Source: Desulfobulbaceae bacterium
GTDB lineage: Bacteria > Desulfobacterota > Desulfobulbia > Desulfobulbales > Desulfurivibrionaceae
Reading direction: 5' to 3'
NCBI GenBank assembly: GCA_003557565.1
Contig: PWOG01000236.1
Coordinates: 1-13,904, forward strand
DNA length: 13,904 bases
Shown: piece after piece, positions 13,344 to 13,904 of the stretch
How positions within the stretch are numbered: position 1 is the first letter of the stretch
Layout: every line of letters starts with the position of its first letter
Notes under the pieces: generated by a model
The model's database searches: none
The model's input: only the letters and a program-made list of their open reading frames with translations
What the model was told of the DNA's origin: nothing
Program-made: the position numbers and the translations under genes

Positions 13344-13904
13344 GGCTTGCCCGGCTCTATGCCGTATTTTTTGATCTTGTAGCGCAGGGACCGAAAACTG
13401 GTCCCCAGCAATTCGGCGGCACGGGTTTTTGAGTTCTCGGCTTTTTCCAGGGCGCTGATGATCATTTCCTGTTCCAGGTCGGCCAGAGCTGGTTCCAGGC
13501 CGCGATTGAAGACTTCCTCGGCAATGGACCGGCGGTCGTTTTTTGAACCGGCGGCGGTTCCCCGGCTCCGGCGATGATCGGAAAGGGTCAGGCTTTCGGG
13601 CAGGATGATCTGGGAGTTCTCCATGGCCACCCCGCGCTCGATGATGTTTTCCAGCTCCCGGACGTTGCCGGGAAAGTCATAATCCATCAGGACCTGCATG
13701 GCATAGGAGGAAATCCGGTGGATGTCCTTGTTGAAAAGTTTGGCGTACTTGGCCAGAAAATGATCCACCAGCAGTGGTACATCACCCTTGCGTTCACGCA
13801 GGGGCGGGACCCGGATGGGCACCACCGCCAGGCGGTAGAAAAGATCCTCCCGGAAGCGGCCGACCATGATCTCTTCTTCCAGGTCCTTGTTGGTGGCCGA
13901 AATC
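13340..13904 (-). CDS. pilR: Sigma-54-dependent response regulator, C-terminal part (PilR-like)
   Basis: The reading frame runs off the right edge of the window, so only the C-terminal 187 residues are visible and the true start lies outside. The visible part is the end of the AAA+ sigma-54 interaction domain: SATNKDLEEEI, then GRFREDLFYRL with the arginine-finger region, PPLRERKGDVPLL, and FPGNVRELENIIER. After a linker comes a Fis-type helix-turn-helix (SKTRAAELLGTSFRSLRYKIKKYGI). The LLGTSFRSLRYKIKKYGI ending is PilR-like. Such proteins hydrolyse ATP to open promoters with a -24/-12 signature. An internal ATG at 13865-13867 is not the start, because conserved AAA+ sequence continues upstream of it. 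The receiver domain is presumed, not seen. The kinase gene overlaps by 4 bp downstream. Confidence 0.92.
   Translation of the reverse strand, partial: ISATNKDLEEEIMVGRFREDLFYRLAVVPIRVPPLRERKGDVPLLVDHFLAKYAKLFNKDIHRISSYAMQVLMDYDFPGNVRELENIIERGVAMENSQIILPESLTLSDHRRSRGTAAGSKNDRRSIAEEVFNRGLEPALADLEQEMIISALEKAENSKTRAAELLGTSFRSLRYKIKKYGIEPGKP

Noticed and set aside
13340..13867. Regulator gene starting at the ATG at 13865-13867
   Set aside because: Conserved AAA+ sequence (SATNKDLEEEI) continues in frame upstream to the window edge, so this ATG is internal.

Overview
The window reads as ordinary chromosome from a GC-rich Gram-negative bacterium, most likely a delta-type lineage (Desulfobacterota, perhaps Desulfobulbales-like). 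This placement is inference. It rests on the short 197-residue EF-Ts, a topoisomerase IV pair of the Bacteroidetes/Chlamydiae/Geobacter style, a PilS/PilR-like two-component pair, and general protein resemblance. There are nine complete protein genes and one partial one. I see no tRNA, rRNA, CRISPR array, insertion sequence or prophage.

Left block (1-2845, minus strand): the translation operon rpsB-tsf-pyrH, transcribed right to left. It has a candidate promoter at 2648-2676, a structured 150-nt leader and a strong hairpin cluster in the rpsB-tsf spacer. The usual next gene, frr, does not begin within the 114 bases left of pyrH. Next is pepF (2846-4618, minus), an M3-family oligoendopeptidase with its own candidate promoter. 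It is bracketed by two direct copies of a roughly 110-bp imperfect palindrome (2687-2797 and 4707-4817).

Middle block (4619-9345, plus strand): a 400-bp spacer with short iterated repeats, then parE and parC, which encode a compact second type IIA topoisomerase. A long interrupted hairpin closes the block. Both subunits carry unusual residues where quinolones normally bind.

Right block (9346-11580, plus): a membrane-anchored Bax-like glucosaminidase and a secreted NodB-fold polysaccharide deacetylase, plausibly acting together on peptidoglycan or an exopolysaccharide. Converging on them from the right (11673-13904, minus) are a sigma-54-dependent response regulator, cut by the window edge, and a six-TM PAS histidine kinase. 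Their coding regions overlap by 4 bp, and they resemble PilR and PilS.

The genes themselves are well-known families. The least explained material is non-coding: the paired palindromic repeats, which conserve the same mismatch and one compensatory base-pair change and sit next to predicted promoters; a perfect 20-bp hairpin between rpsB and tsf that shares a core with them; and the iterated motif upstream of parE.
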